Of a stretch of DNA of 64,000 nucleotides, positions 32,321 through 41,860 are shown in pieces (position 1 is the stretch's first letter; the number at the start of each line of letters is the position of its first letter). The position numbers were made by a program, and so were the translations under genes. Under the pieces are notes generated by a model. That model did no database searches. It was not told the origin of the DNA and saw nothing but the letters and a program-made list of their open reading frames with translations. Origin of the DNA: Microbacterium marinum (GTDB taxonomy: Bacteria > Actinomycetota > Actinomycetes > Actinomycetales > Microbacteriaceae); the NCBI RefSeq assembly GCF_014204835.1, contig NZ_JACHMD010000001.1, forward strand, positions 496,001 to 560,000, read 5' to 3'.

Positions 32321-32998
32321 TCAGCCACCGTCGGCCGCCAACCGGTAACCGGCGCCGCGCACCGTTTCGATCGCCTGACGACCGAACGGACGGTCCAGCT
32401 TCCGCCGCAGGTGGCCGACGTACACCTCGACGATGTTCGGATCGCCGTCGAAGTCGTCATTCCAGACGCCCGAGATGAGGTCGCGCTTGGAGAGCACCTG
32501 ACCACGGTGCCGCATGAGGTGCTCCAGAACCGCAAACTCCCGCGAGGTCAGCTCCACGGGTATCTCGCCGCGCCACACCTTCCGCGACCCGGGATCGACG
32601 CGCAGGTCGCCTGCCTCGAGGGTGACCGGCCGCTCCACGCCACCGCGACGGATCAGCGCGCGCAGACGCGCCACCAGCACCGGGTACGAGAACGGCTTCG
32701 TGACGTAGTCGTCGGCGCCGCTGTCGAGGGCGTCGACCTGGTCCCACTCTCCGTCCTTCGCGGTCAGCATGAGGACGGGCGTCCAGTTCTCCTCGGCACG
32801 CAGCGCCTCGCAGACCTTCCACCCGCTCATCCCCGGCATCATCAGGTCGAGCACGATCGCGTCGTACCGGTTCTCCCGCGCCCGCCACAGACCGTCGACT
32901 CCGTTGTGGGCCACGTCGACCGCGAACCCCTCGGCCTCCAGACCGCGCCGCACACCGTCGGCGAGGCGCACTTCGTCGTCGACCACCAGTACACGCAT
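32321..32998 (-). CDS. OmpR/PhoB-family response regulator
   Basis: A 225-residue regulator. Receiver: acidic pair Asp7/Asp8, phospho-acceptor Asp51 (IVLDLMMPGMSGW), Thr79 and Lys101 (YVTKPF). C-terminal winged helix: ELTSREFAVLEHLMRHRGQV and VEVYVGHLRRKLD, ending TVRGAGYRL. It precedes its kinase by 4 bases. Its own promoter carries two GCTTCAG repeats 11 bp apart, as does the PepSY-like gene at 21249, so it likely regulates both. Confidence 0.95.
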   Translation of the reverse strand: MRVLVVDDEVRLADGVRRGLEAEGFAVDVAHNGVDGLWRARENRYDAIVLDLMMPGMSGWKVCEALRAEENWTPVLMLTAKDGEWDQVDALDSGADDYVTKPFSYPVLVARLRALIRRGGVERPVTLEAGDLRVDPGSRKVWRGEIPVELTSREFAVLEHLMRHRGQVLSKRDLISGVWNDDFDGDPNIVEVYVGHLRRKLDRPFGRQAIETVRGAGYRLAADGG

Positions 32999-33005
32999 GC
33001 GATCA

Positions 33006-33039
33006 GTCTGGCCGGTCCGCGCTGAAGCCGCGCTGAAGC
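33006..33039 (-). promoter_or_regulatory. Response-regulator boxes and -10 of its own promoter
   Basis: On the minus strand GCTTCAG occurs twice (33039-33033 and 33028-33022), 11 bp apart, over the -35 region; CAGACT at 33011-33006 fits a -10 box six bases before the ATG, giving a leaderless mRNA. The repeats match those at 21273-21300. Confidence 0.7.
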
Positions 33040-33129
33040 GCGTCGCTTATCGGTCGGACACCGCGATTCGCGGCATCCGTTGTCGACCTCATGCAGAACC
33101 GGTCATACTCCGAGGGCTAGCGTGGGAGG

Positions 33130-34269
33130 GTGACCCCCTCTTTCGAGGCTCCGGCCGAAGCTCCCGACGTGGTCCGCGTTCTCGCGGCAGACGGATCGTA
33201 CGCACCATCCCCGACGGCGGAGAGGTACCTCCCGCTCATCGAGGCGCTCCCCGACTCCGACCTCGAGACGTTCTACCGCGACATGGTCGTGGTGCGCGCC
33301 TTCGACCGTCAGGCGACGAACCTGCAGCGACAGGGTCAGCTCGCGCTCTGGCCGCCGTCCTTCGGGCAGGAAGCAGCCCAGGTCGGTTCGGTGCGGGCCA
33401 CGCGGGCGCACGATCACGTCTTCCCGTCGTACCGCGAGCACGTCGTCGCGACCACGCGCGGGGTCGACCCGATCGACATCATCCGCCTCATGCGCGGACT
33501 CACGCACGGGGGCTGGAACCCCGCCGAGCACCAGAACACCCACATCTACACGCTCGTCCTCGGCGCCCAGACCCTGCACGCCACGGGCCTCGGCATGGGG
33601 CTCGTCTTCGACGGACGCACCGGAACGGGCGACCCCGAGAAAGACGAGGCGGTCATCGTCTACTACGGCGACGGCGCGTCCAGCCAGGGCGACGTCCACG
33701 AGGCGATGGTGTTCGCGGCGAGCTACCAGACCCCGCAGGTCTTCTTCCTGCAGAACAACCACTGGGCGATCTCCGTGCCCGTGACCACGCAGTCGCGCGT
33801 GCCGCTCGTGCGGCGCGGCGAGGGCTACGGCATCCCGTCGGTCCGCGTCGACGGCAACGACGTCCTCGCCAGCTACGCCGTCAGCAAGTTCGCCCTCGAC
33901 GAGGCGCGCGCGGGTGGCGGACCGCGGGCGATCGAGGCGCTCACCTACCGTATGGGCGCGCACACGACGAGCGATGACCCCACCAAGTACCGCACCTCCG
34001 ACGAGGAGCAGTCGTGGGCGCAACGCGACCCGATCGCCCGGATGCGCGCGTTCCTCGAGGGCCGAGGCGCCTCGGCGGCGTTCTTCGACGACGTGGATGC
34101 CGCGGCCGCCGCGTACGCCGACGATGTGCGCGTGCGTACCAACGCCCTGGGCGACATCCCCACCACCGTCATGTTCGATCACGTCTACGGCGACGTCCAC
34201 CCGCTCGTGCAGGAGCAGCAGCGCTGGCTTGCCGAGTACGAGGCCTCGTTCGAGGAGGGGGACGCGTGA
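33130..34269 (+). CDS. bkdA: 2-oxoacid dehydrogenase E1 alpha subunit
   Basis: A 379-residue thiamine-diphosphate enzyme subunit that decarboxylates pyruvate or branched-chain 2-oxo acids. TPP motif GDGASSQGDVHEAMVFAASY runs to QNN (GDG...NN), and the phosphorylation-loop region YRMGAHTTSDDPTKYR is present. GTG 33130 lies six bases after TAGCGT. It overlaps the E1 beta start (GTGA). Substrate class (branched-chain versus pyruvate) is inferred only from the operon order. Confidence 0.92.
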   Translation: MTPSFEAPAEAPDVVRVLAADGSYAPSPTAERYLPLIEALPDSDLETFYRDMVVVRAFDRQATNLQRQGQLALWPPSFGQEAAQVGSVRATRAHDHVFPSYREHVVATTRGVDPIDIIRLMRGLTHGGWNPAEHQNTHIYTLVLGAQTLHATGLGMGLVFDGRTGTGDPEKDEAVIVYYGDGASSQGDVHEAMVFAASYQTPQVFFLQNNHWAISVPVTTQSRVPLVRRGEGYGIPSVRVDGNDVLASYAVSKFALDEARAGGGPRAIEALTYRMGAHTTSDDPTKYRTSDEEQSWAQRDPIARMRAFLEGRGASAAFFDDVDAAAAAYADDVRVRTNALGDIPTTVMFDHVYGDVHPLVQEQQRWLAEYEASFEEGDA

Positions 34270-35249
34270 GCGACATCCAGACCCTGCCCTTCGCGAAAGC
34301 GCTCAACGCGGGCCTGCGCGCCGCGATGGCCGCCGACGACCACGTCCTGCTCATGGGCGAGGACATCGGGCCGCTCGGCGGCGTGTTCCGTGTCACCGAG
34401 GGCCTGCACGCCGAGTTCGGGTCGCAGCGCGTCCTCGACACCCCGCTCGCCGAGTCGGGGATCGTCGGCACCGCGATCGGCCTCACGATGGCCGGTTTCC
34501 GTCCCGTCATCGAGATCCAGTTCGACGGCTTCGTCTTCCCCGCGTTCGACCAGATCACCACGCAGCTCGCGAAGCTCACGAACCGGCACGAGGGCAAGGC
34601 GAACTTCCCCGTCGTCATCCGCATCCCCTACGGCGGGCACATCGGTGCCGTCGAGCACCACCAGGAAAGCCCCGAGGCGTACTTCGCGCACACCCCGGGA
34701 CTGCGGGTCGTCTCTCCCTCGACGCCGAACGACGCGTACTGGATGATCCAGGACGCGATCGCCTCGCCCGATCCGGTGATCTTCTTCGAACCGAAGGCGA
34801 AGTACTGGATGAAGGGCGAGGTTGACGTCGCCGAGCGCGCACTGCCGCTCCACGCTTCCCGCGTCGTCCGTCGCGGTACCGACGTCACCCTCGTGGGCCA
34901 CGGTGCGATGGTGACGACCCTGCTGCAGGCGGCGGCGCTCGCCGAGAGCGAGGGCACGTCGTGCGAGGTCATCGACATCCGCTCGCTCGCCCCCATCGAC
35001 TACGAGCCCATCATCGAGTCGGTCCGCCGCACCGGGCGCATGGTCTACGCGCAGGAAGCCCCGGGCAACGTCTCGGTGGGGTCGGAGGTCGCCGCAACCG
35101 TCATGGAGCGTGCGTTCTTCGCCCTCGAAGCGCCCGTCCTTCGTGTGTCGGGCTTCGACGTGCCGTTCCCACCCGCCAAGCTCGAAGGGCAGTACCTGCC
35201 CGATGCCGACCGCATCCTCGAGGCCGTCGACCGCGCCCTCGCCTACTGA
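34266..35249 (+). CDS. bkdB: 2-oxoacid dehydrogenase E1 beta subunit
   Basis: A 327-residue partner of E1 alpha. Seen are MGEDIGPLGGVFRVTEGL (TPP-binding Glu), DTPLAESGIVGTAIGLTMAG, the HHQESPEAYFAHTPGL block with the active-site histidines, and the transketolase C-terminal domain (VTLVGHGAMVTTLLQAA). It starts inside the E1 alpha stop and is followed 24 bases later by the E2 gene. Confidence 0.94.
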   Translation: MSDIQTLPFAKALNAGLRAAMAADDHVLLMGEDIGPLGGVFRVTEGLHAEFGSQRVLDTPLAESGIVGTAIGLTMAGFRPVIEIQFDGFVFPAFDQITTQLAKLTNRHEGKANFPVVIRIPYGGHIGAVEHHQESPEAYFAHTPGLRVVSPSTPNDAYWMIQDAIASPDPVIFFEPKAKYWMKGEVDVAERALPLHASRVVRRGTDVTLVGHGAMVTTLLQAAALAESEGTSCEVIDIRSLAPIDYEPIIESVRRTGRMVYAQEAPGNVSVGSEVAATVMERAFFALEAPVLRVSGFDVPFPPAKLEGQYLPDADRILEAVDRALAY

Positions 35250-35273
35250 TCCCCGATTGACTGGAGTGCACCG

Positions 35274-36617
35274 ATGAGCACGCAGACCTTCCACCTCCCG
35301 GACGTCGGCGAAGGCCTCACCGAGGCCGAGATCGTGCAGTGGCGCGTCGCGCCCGGTGACGACGTCGCCGTCAACGACGTGCTCGTCGAGATCGAGACGG
35401 CCAAGTCGCTCGTCGAACTGCCCTCGCCGTTCACGGGTCGGGTCGGCGACATTCTCGCCGCCGAGGGGGCGACCGTCGAGGTCGGTGCCGCGATCATCAC
35501 CATCGCCGGTGGCGAGGGCGAGCCCGACAGTGACATCGGCCAGTCCGAGCACGGTGAGAAGGCGGCGGAGAAGCCTGCCGACGACGGCGCCGGCGCGGTG
35601 CTCGTCGGCTACGGCACGGGGGGCGAGGTCAAGTCCCGTCGCCGCATGCCCGCGGAGAAGCCGGTCACGAAAGCTGTCGGTGTCGTCGCGAAGCCCCCGA
35701 TCCGCAAGCTCGCCCGCGACCTCGGCGTCGACCTCGCCGACGTCGCGCCGTCGGGCGCAGCCGGCGAGGTGACCCGCGACGACGTCGTGCGCCACGCGCA
35801 ACAGGCGTCGGTGTTCCGCAACATCGCGACACCCGAGGTTCCGGCCGAGCGGGAGCTGTCCATCCCGGTGGCGGCCTCCGCGGCATCCGTCCCCTCCGCT
35901 GCGCCCATGGCTGATGCTCGCGAAGAGGCCATCACCGTCAAGGGCGTGCGCAAGGCGACCGCGAACGCGATGACATCGAGCGCGTACACCGCACCGCACG
36001 TGTCGGTGTGGACCGATGTCGACGCGACCCGCACGATGGAGCTCGTCAAGCGGCTGAAGGCCTCGCCCGACTTCGCCGACGTGAAGATCTCTCCGCTGCT
36101 GATCTTCTCGCGTGCGGTCATCTGGGCGCTGCGTCGCACGCCGATGATCAACGCGGCGTGGGTCGAGACCGAGAGCGGCGCCGAGATCCGGGTGCGGCAC
36201 TACGTGAACCTCGGCATCGCCGCCGCGACGCCGCGCGGCCTGCTCGTCCCCAACATCAAGGACGCGCAGGACCTGAATATGCGCGGCCTCGCGAAGGCGC
36301 TCGAGAAGCTCACCGTCACCGCCCGCGACGGAAAAACGACTCCCGCCGACCAGCAGGGCGGCACGTTCACGATCACGAACATCGGCGTCTTCGGGATGGA
36401 TGCCGGTACCCCGATCATCAACCCGGGCGAGTCGGGCATCATCGCGATGGGCACGATCCGTCAGAAGGCGTGGGTCGTCGATGGTGAGGTGCGTCCCCGC
36501 TACGTCACGACGGTGTCGGGTTCGTTCGACCACCGCGTGATCGACGGCGACGGCATCAGCCGGTTCATCGCCGACGTGGCATCCGTCCTCGAGGAACCCG
36601 CGCTCCTCCTCGACTGA
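35274..36617 (+). CDS. bkdC: 2-oxoacid dehydrogenase E2 acyltransferase
   Basis: A 447-residue core enzyme. One lipoyl domain with the lipoyl-lysine Lys44 ([17 protein letters not shown]), a linker, the peripheral subunit-binding domain ([19 protein letters not shown]), and the acyltransferase domain ending SFDHRVIDG (catalytic His/Asp). It lacks an adjacent E3 gene; lipoamide dehydrogenase must be encoded elsewhere. One lipoyl domain rather than two or three is typical of branched-chain enzymes. Confidence 0.95.
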   Translation: MSTQTFHLPDVGEGLTEAEIVQWRVAPGDDVAVNDVLVEIETAKSLVELPSPFTGRVGDILAAEGATVEVGAAIITIAGGEGEPDSDIGQSEHGEKAAEKPADDGAGAVLVGYGTGGEVKSRRRMPAEKPVTKAVGVVAKPPIRKLARDLGVDLADVAPSGAAGEVTRDDVVRHAQQASVFRNIATPEVPAERELSIPVAASAASVPSAAPMADAREEAITVKGVRKATANAMTSSAYTAPHVSVWTDVDATRTMELVKRLKASPDFADVKISPLLIFSRAVIWALRRTPMINAAWVETESGAEIRVRHYVNLGIAAATPRGLLVPNIKDAQDLNMRGLAKALEKLTVTARDGKTTPADQQGGTFTITNIGVFGMDAGTPIINPGESGIIAMGTIRQKAWVVDGEVRPRYVTTVSGSFDHRVIDGDGISRFIADVASVLEEPALLLD

Positions 36618-36621
36618 CGGG

Positions 36622-36969
36622 CTAGACGCCGAGTCTGCTCAGCAGGGACGACGCGGCGTTCGCGACGACCCCGATTTGAAACGCGACGATTGCGACGGCG
36701 ATCGCGGAGAACCACGCGATCTCGCCGATCGGGCTCCGACGGACGACGCGGTGCAACACGAGGCCGACGACCGTGCCGATCGCGACCGTCGCGCCGGCGA
36801 CCTGCGCGAACGCCATCCGCACATAGTCGGACGGTTCCGGAGCGCTCCAGCTGTTGAAGACGACCATGAGCGCGACGGGGGCAAGGAACACGCCGGCGAC
36901 CAAGATCACGCTGGCTGAGTACCCACGCAGACGGGTACCGGGCATCGGGTGCGTCGTGGTCTCGCTCAT
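36622..36969 (-). CDS. Small three-helix membrane protein
   Basis: A 115-residue protein with three hydrophobic helices (SASVILVAGVFLAPVALMVV; AGATVAIGTVVGLVLHRVV; IAWFSAIAVAIVAFQIGVV). No ribosome site precedes ATG 36969 or an in-frame ATG at 36981. It is convergent with the E2 gene, almost touching it. Function unknown. Confidence 0.55.
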   Translation of the reverse strand: MSETTTHPMPGTRLRGYSASVILVAGVFLAPVALMVVFNSWSAPEPSDYVRMAFAQVAGATVAIGTVVGLVLHRVVRRSPIGEIAWFSAIAVAIVAFQIGVVANAASSLLSRLGV

Positions 36970-37050
36970 GCTCGCGAGCATAGGGGAGATGCCGTGTGCA
37001 GACCTGCTCGAAATCGGATGCAACGGATCGGGCCCCAGTGGGCATGTACT

Positions 37051-37073
37051 GGGTGAGGGTGAGGGTGAGGGGG
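37051..37073 (+). repeat. GGGTGA tandem repeat, potential G-quadruplex
   Basis: Three GGGTGA units followed by GGGGG give four G-runs with 3-base loops on the coding strand, five bases before the ATG at 37078. It also could serve as ribosome site. It sits where accessory region 2 begins. Confidence 0.75.
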
Positions 37074-37077
37074 ACCG

Positions 37078-37191
37078 ATGACACGAATCGACCTGGACAG
37101 AAAGCTCGGCGACATGGCGATCGGCCTGCCGCGCGTTGTGACGAGCGCGGTTGCGGGCGGAGGGGGCGCCCTTCAACCTCGCCAGCTCTGA
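37078..37191 (+). pseudogene. Chimeric 37-codon frame at the element edge
   Basis: ATG 37078 opens MTRIDLDRKLGDMAIGLPR, then a glycine-rich tail and TGA at 37189. The first part looks like the beginning of a longer gene; the frame then enters the truncated SCO6880-like sequence in another register. It is probably a junction product, not a functional gene. Confidence 0.35.
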
Positions 37192-37483
37192 CAAGCCCAC
37201 CGCTCGCAATCTGACCAGTGCGCGTGCGGCTGTCGCGACGGCCGCTGAGGAGGCCGCAGGAGCCGGGCTGATCCAGTTCGGCATGCTCGTCACGGCCACC
37301 GTGCTCGACGCCTCGCAGGAGGCCGACGCAAAGGCCGCGATCGACAACCTCTCCGCTACGGCGCGACTCCGCCTGCGCCTGGTGCACGGCTCGCAGGACT
37401 CCGCTTTCGCGGCGGCGCTGCCCCTCGGTCTCGTCCTGCCGAAGCATCTGCAGGTACCCAACGAGGTTAGGGAGCAGCTGTAA
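37151..37483 (+). pseudogene. SCO6880-like conjugation protein, C-terminal fragment
   Basis: About 105 codons ending TAA at 37481-37483. ATVLDASQEADAKAAIDNLS and LRLRLVHGSQDSAFAAALPL resemble the C-terminal end of SCO6880-family proteins, which are found next to VirB4-like ATPases in actinobacterial conjugative elements. The first 300 or more codons are missing. TAATG couples it to the next gene. Confidence 0.5.
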
Positions 37484-39129
37484 TGCCCGCACTCGACGAC
37501 CAGCGCCGCCGCCGGCCTCAGAAGCGCAAGCCGCAAGAGCTCACTCCGGCCGCGAAGAGCACCCGCACGGAGAGGGAGAAGAAGCCGGCCGTCAAGCGTC
37601 CCGGCCCCCGAGGGTGGCTGGGACGTGGCCGCGGTGAGGTGGGCGTCGTCGCCCCCGTCGACGAGTGGCGCGGGACGACCGTGCAGGTGTGCGGCCTGCA
37701 CCCGTTCTCGGTCGGGAGCGGCACGCCGATGATCGGTGTGCCGATGGGATTGCAACTGTTCACGGGCGCGACGGTGTGCGCGGATCCCATTTCCTGGTTC
37801 CAGGACGCGGATCTCATCAACAACCCGTCGATGTTCGTCCTCGGGCTGCCGGGTCTCGGCAAGTCGACGTACACGCGCCGCACCGCGGCCGGTCTCGCGG
37901 GCCTGGGGACGCTGCCCTTGGTGCTCGGTGACTTGAAGCCGGACTACGTCGACATGATCCGCGCTCTAGGCGGGCAGGTCATCACCCTCGGCCGCGGTCG
38001 CGGTCACCTGAACATCCTCGACCCTGGCGAGGCATTCGAGGCTGCCGAACGACTCCGCGAAGCGGGCAAGGAGAAGGAGCGCGCGCAGGTCCTCGCGGAC
38101 GCTCACGGCCGCCGGCACACGATGGTGTCGGCGCTGCTGACGATTCTCCGCAAGGAACCGCCCACCGACCGTGAAGAGTCGATCATCGACCGTGCTCTCC
38201 GCGTGCTCGACGAGCACCACGACGGCGTACCGGTTCTCGGCGACCTGCTGCGAGTCATCCAGGAGGCACCGCAGGAGGTCCGTGACGTGGCCCTCGATCG
38301 TGGTGACCTCGGCCGCTACAAGGCGATCACCGAGAACCTCGAGGCGTCCCTGATCAGTCTCACCTCGGGCGGTCGCCTCGGTGAGACCTTCGCCCACGCC
38401 ACCGACGTTCCGATGCTGCGTGACCGTCCTGTCGTCTACGACGTCTCGTCGATCGACGATTCGGACACCGATATGCAGGCGGCGATCCTGCTCGCCTGCT
38501 GGTCGGCAGGGTTCGGCACAGTGAACGTCGCGAACGCCCTCGCGGATGCTGGGCTCGAGCCGCGCCGCCACTACTTCGTCATCCTCGACGAGCTGTGGCG
38601 TGCCCTGCGGGCCGGGCGAGGCATGGTCGACCGTGTCGACGCGCTCACGCGCCTGAACCGTCAGCGCGGCGTGGGTCTCGCAATGATTTCGCACACCATG
38701 AGCGATCTTCTGGCCCTGCCTAGCGAGGACGACCGGATGAAGGCTCGCGGCTTCGTCGAGCGCTCCGGGATGGTGGTCTGCGGTGGGCTCCCGGTGGCTG
38801 AGATGCCGCAGCTGACGACAGCGGTACCGCTGTCTCACGCGGAGCAAGAGCTTCTGACGTCCTGGCAGGACCCCGGCACGTGGGAGTCCGGGCCTGGTTC
38901 GGAACCTCCCGGGCGAGGGAAGTTCCTCATCAAGGTCGGCGGTCACCCCGGCATCCCGATCAAGGTGGAGCTCGTCGAGGCAGAGCGCTCGATCAACGAC
39001 ACCAACAAGCTCTGGCACGCGACGACCGCGTTCCCGGAACCGGACGAGTCGAACCCGATGATCGGCCTCGACGACGCCGCCCACGCGGTGCAAGAGGTTC
39101 CCGATGACCTGGAAGAGGGCGCCGCGTGA
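37483..39129 (+). CDS. VirB4/TraC-like conjugation ATPase
   Basis: A 548-residue ATPase of the type IV secretion class in actinobacterial ICEs. A basic N-terminus (1-55), then the P-loop GLPGLGKST (121-129), DLKPDYVDMIRALGGQVI, and Walker B YFVILDELW (near 366), followed by MISHTMSDLLALPSEDDRMK. It powers DNA or protein transfer across the membrane. ATG overlaps the preceding fragment stop and its end overlaps the VirD4-like gene (GTGA). Confidence 0.85.
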   Translation: MPALDDQRRRRPQKRKPQELTPAAKSTRTEREKKPAVKRPGPRGWLGRGRGEVGVVAPVDEWRGTTVQVCGLHPFSVGSGTPMIGVPMGLQLFTGATVCADPISWFQDADLINNPSMFVLGLPGLGKSTYTRRTAAGLAGLGTLPLVLGDLKPDYVDMIRALGGQVITLGRGRGHLNILDPGEAFEAAERLREAGKEKERAQVLADAHGRRHTMVSALLTILRKEPPTDREESIIDRALRVLDEHHDGVPVLGDLLRVIQEAPQEVRDVALDRGDLGRYKAITENLEASLISLTSGGRLGETFAHATDVPMLRDRPVVYDVSSIDDSDTDMQAAILLACWSAGFGTVNVANALADAGLEPRRHYFVILDELWRALRAGRGMVDRVDALTRLNRQRGVGLAMISHTMSDLLALPSEDDRMKARGFVERSGMVVCGGLPVAEMPQLTTAVPLSHAEQELLTSWQDPGTWESGPGSEPPGRGKFLIKVGGHPGIPIKVELVEAERSINDTNKLWHATTAFPEPDESNPMIGLDDAAHAVQEVPDDLEEGAA

Positions 39130-40901
39130 GTGCGACCAACAAGCGCGGCCAGGGCGTCGACGGCTCGACGATCGCACTGCTGATCGCGATGGTGACCGTC
39201 TTTCTGGTGCTGGGAGTGGTGTGGGGCGCCGTTGCGCTCGGCTCACAGCTCGACGGCGTGAATGAGGGGCAGACCTCGGACCCCTTCGAGGTGTTCTTCG
39301 GCGTGCTCCGCGGCAAGGTCGTCTGGCCGGCATCCGCCACCTGGATCGTGGCGGTGCTCGGCGGCGCCGTTCTCGCTCTGGGCATCCTCGTCGCTGTCGC
39401 GGCTGCTCGAGCACGGGGGCGCCGGTCGTCTGTTGACGCCGCCGCGACGCACATGGGCAAGGGCCGGCAGCTGCAGTCCCTCTCCGCCTCGGGCGCCCGT
39501 CAGACCGCGCAGCGTCTCGGCGTCCGCGACTGGGTCGGTGTCCTCATCGGCATCACCGTCGCCGGCAGGCAACGCATCTACGCCTCCCCCGAGGACATGA
39601 TCACGCTGGTTGCCGGCCCGCGAATCGGTAAGTCCACCGCATACGTCATCCCGGCGATCGCTGATGCTCCCGGTGCTGTGCTGACGACGTCGAACAAGCG
39701 CGACGTCCTGGACGCCACTCGCGAGCTCCGTGCCACTAAGGGGCAGGTGTGGGCCTTCGACCCGCAGAGCATCGCCCTCGGATCTCCCACCTGGTGGTGG
39801 AACCCGCTCAGCTACGTGACCGACGACGTGAAGGCCGCGAAACTGGCCGCGCACTTCGCCTCGGGCTCCCGCTCTGGCGACAGCCGCGGGGATGCCTACT
39901 TCGACAACGCCGGTCAGGATCTCCTCGCCGGCTTCCTGCTCGCCGCAGCGCTCGAGGGACTACCGATCACGACCGCCTTCACCTGGACGACCACGCCCGG
40001 TGATGATGAGCCGGTGCGGATCCTCCGCCGTCACGGGTACGAACACATGGCGGATGCCGTCTCCGGGCAGGTCAACGGCGAGTCTCGCCGTCGCGACAGT
40101 GTCTACGGCACCGCCGCGCAGATGGCGTCGTGCCTCAAGGTCCGCGCGATCGCGCAATGGGTGACACCGCAGGGCAACTCCGACTCGCGGCCGCAGTTCG
40201 ACCCGCACGCTTTCGTGCGCGGGAGCGACACGCTCTACAGCCTCTCCAAGGAGGGCCGCGGCACCGCCGGCCCGCTGGTGACCGCGCTCACGGCCGCAAC
40301 CGTCGAAGCGGCCGAGGACTATGCGACCACGCAGCCGGGCGGGCGCCTGCAGGTACCCATGGTCGGTGTTCTCGACGAGGCCGCGAACGTGTGCCGCTGG
40401 CACGACCTCCCCGACCTTTACAGCCACTACGGATCCCGTGGAATCGTCCTGATGACGATTCTGCAGTCCTGGTCTCAGGGCGTACAGGTGTGGGGCCGCG
40501 ACGGGATGCGCAAGCTCTGGAGCGCCTCGAACGTGGCCGTCTACGGCGGGGGAGTGAAGGAGCCCGAGTTCCTCAACGAGCTCTCGCAGATGATCGGTGA
40601 CTACGACCGCCGCACGACCTCCACCAGCGTCGGCCGCGGCACCCGGTCGACCTCTCACGGAGTGCAACGCGAACGCACCCTCGACGTCGCCGACCTCGGC
40701 GCACTGCCGCGAGGCCGCGCTGTCGTGTTCGCCTCTGGCGCCCCAGCCACGCTCGTCGAGACGATCCCGTGGATGAACGGGCCGCACGCGACAGCGTTGC
40801 GCGCGTCGATCGCTGCTCATGATCCCGCTCACAGCGCGCCCGCCGGTACGGATCCTGCTCGAGCTGCCGCTATTGAAGAAAGCGAGCCTCGCAATGAGTG
40901 A
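39126..40901 (+). CDS. VirD4/TraG-like coupling protein
   Basis: A 591-residue type IV coupling protein. Two membrane helices (16-40 and 72-97), P-loop GPRIGKST near 165, then NKRDVLDATRELRATKGQVW, Walker B MVGVLDEAANVC near 420, and an all-purpose QSWSQG motif. It would deliver the relaxosome to the transfer channel. No relaxase gene is visible in the window, so the element cannot transfer itself as seen. Confidence 0.9.
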   Translation: MSATNKRGQGVDGSTIALLIAMVTVFLVLGVVWGAVALGSQLDGVNEGQTSDPFEVFFGVLRGKVVWPASATWIVAVLGGAVLALGILVAVAAARARGRRSSVDAAATHMGKGRQLQSLSASGARQTAQRLGVRDWVGVLIGITVAGRQRIYASPEDMITLVAGPRIGKSTAYVIPAIADAPGAVLTTSNKRDVLDATRELRATKGQVWAFDPQSIALGSPTWWWNPLSYVTDDVKAAKLAAHFASGSRSGDSRGDAYFDNAGQDLLAGFLLAAALEGLPITTAFTWTTTPGDDEPVRILRRHGYEHMADAVSGQVNGESRRRDSVYGTAAQMASCLKVRAIAQWVTPQGNSDSRPQFDPHAFVRGSDTLYSLSKEGRGTAGPLVTALTAATVEAAEDYATTQPGGRLQVPMVGVLDEAANVCRWHDLPDLYSHYGSRGIVLMTILQSWSQGVQVWGRDGMRKLWSASNVAVYGGGVKEPEFLNELSQMIGDYDRRTTSTSVGRGTRSTSHGVQRERTLDVADLGALPRGRAVVFASGAPATLVETIPWMNGPHATALRASIAAHDPAHSAPAGTDPARAAAIEESEPRNE

Positions 40902-41307
40902 CCTTCTCGATGACTTCCGCGATGACGGCGACGACGTCGATGAGCCGACCCCTGAGCTGGTTTACGGCTCCGTCGACGAGTTCGTTCGGGAGTACCTGCG
41001 CCACATGTACACGCGCCCTGTCGGGCCCGGAAACGCCCGCTACCGGTGGGCTGCGGACTGGTGGCGCTATCCGGAGGCAGTCGCCCGCCTCGAGGGCCTG
41101 TGGCGGTCCTGGGAGCACCTGCGACTCGACCCCGCGACCGGCGCAAGCGTCTGGTGGCGCGACCACGCAGACCCCCACATGCACCTACTGCTGAGCCCAG
41201 ACGGACCCTTCGCAAAGTCGAAAGATGCGTGCGAGCCCGGCGAGCCGTTGCCGTACACGGAACCGCCCAAGATGTGGTTTCCCGATGTGAGACTCATGGG
41301 CGATTGA
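40894..41307 (+). CDS. DUF4913 domain protein
   Basis: A 137-residue protein with an acidic start and a tryptophan-rich DUF4913 domain (RWAADWWRYPEAVARLEGLW, then DPATGASVWWRDHADPHM). This family regularly follows TraG-like genes in actinobacterial conjugative elements. It overlaps the coupling protein by 8 bases. The next 210 bases (41308-41518) hold no gene I can support. Confidence 0.85.
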   Translation: MSDLLDDFRDDGDDVDEPTPELVYGSVDEFVREYLRHMYTRPVGPGNARYRWAADWWRYPEAVARLEGLWRSWEHLRLDPATGASVWWRDHADPHMHLLLSPDGPFAKSKDACEPGEPLPYTEPPKMWFPDVRLMGD

Positions 41308-41518
41308 CTCTCATCATCGGCAGTTCGACTAGCCGTACTGCAATCGGGAACACGGCAGCGCACCTGCTCGACCTCCTTGCATGTCGCGATACAGCTCTCA
41401 GCACATCTGCGAGATCCGCGCTCGCGACCGCCTCGCTCAGCTTCTCCAGCGCCGAGGTGACGGATACATGAGGTCCCGGCAGCACCCTTGCGAGGCCACC
41501 GGGACTTCTGTGTCTAGA

Positions 41519-41860
41519 TCAGCGCCCGAGGTTCGCGATCGCGCGCTGGTAGGCGTCGAGGTTGAGACGCCTACCCACAGCGACAGCCTCGATTGCGACG
41601 GCGTTGATTTCATCAGGCGTGTAGCGGTACACAAGCCGATAACGAGGCTTGCCGGACCCGTCCGGGTCGAAGTAGAGCTTGTAGCAATCGCCCAGGTCGC
41701 CCGTCCCGACTCGGGAGTCGAGCTTCATTCCCGTGAACTTGCCGTCCCGGACGAGCACCAGCATGTCGAGAGCCATCTTCTTGGTGGCCTGGTCGGGAAG
41801 CGCGTCGATGTCTTGCTGAAAGCCGGGCAGGATGGCTGTCAGCTTGAGCGGTGCCGTCAT
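41519..41860 (-). CDS. RelE-like toxin
   Basis: A 113-residue protein of the RelE/ParE fold (ILPGFQQDIDALPDQATKKM, then YKLYFDPDGSGKPRYRLVYR and EAVAVGRRLNLDAYQRAI). It probably cleaves mRNA at the ribosome. It starts in the stop codon of its antitoxin (TGATG overlap). The usual order, antitoxin first, is kept. Confidence 0.75.
   Translation of the reverse strand: MTAPLKLTAILPGFQQDIDALPDQATKKMALDMLVLVRDGKFTGMKLDSRVGTGDLGDCYKLYFDPDGSGKPRYRLVYRYTPDEINAVAIEAVAVGRRLNLDAYQRAIANLGR

Noticed and set aside
41294-41485. A 63-codon minus-strand frame between DUF4913 and the toxin
   Set aside because: No ribosome site and no recognisable homology; the sequence looks like noncoding remnants of the conjugative element.
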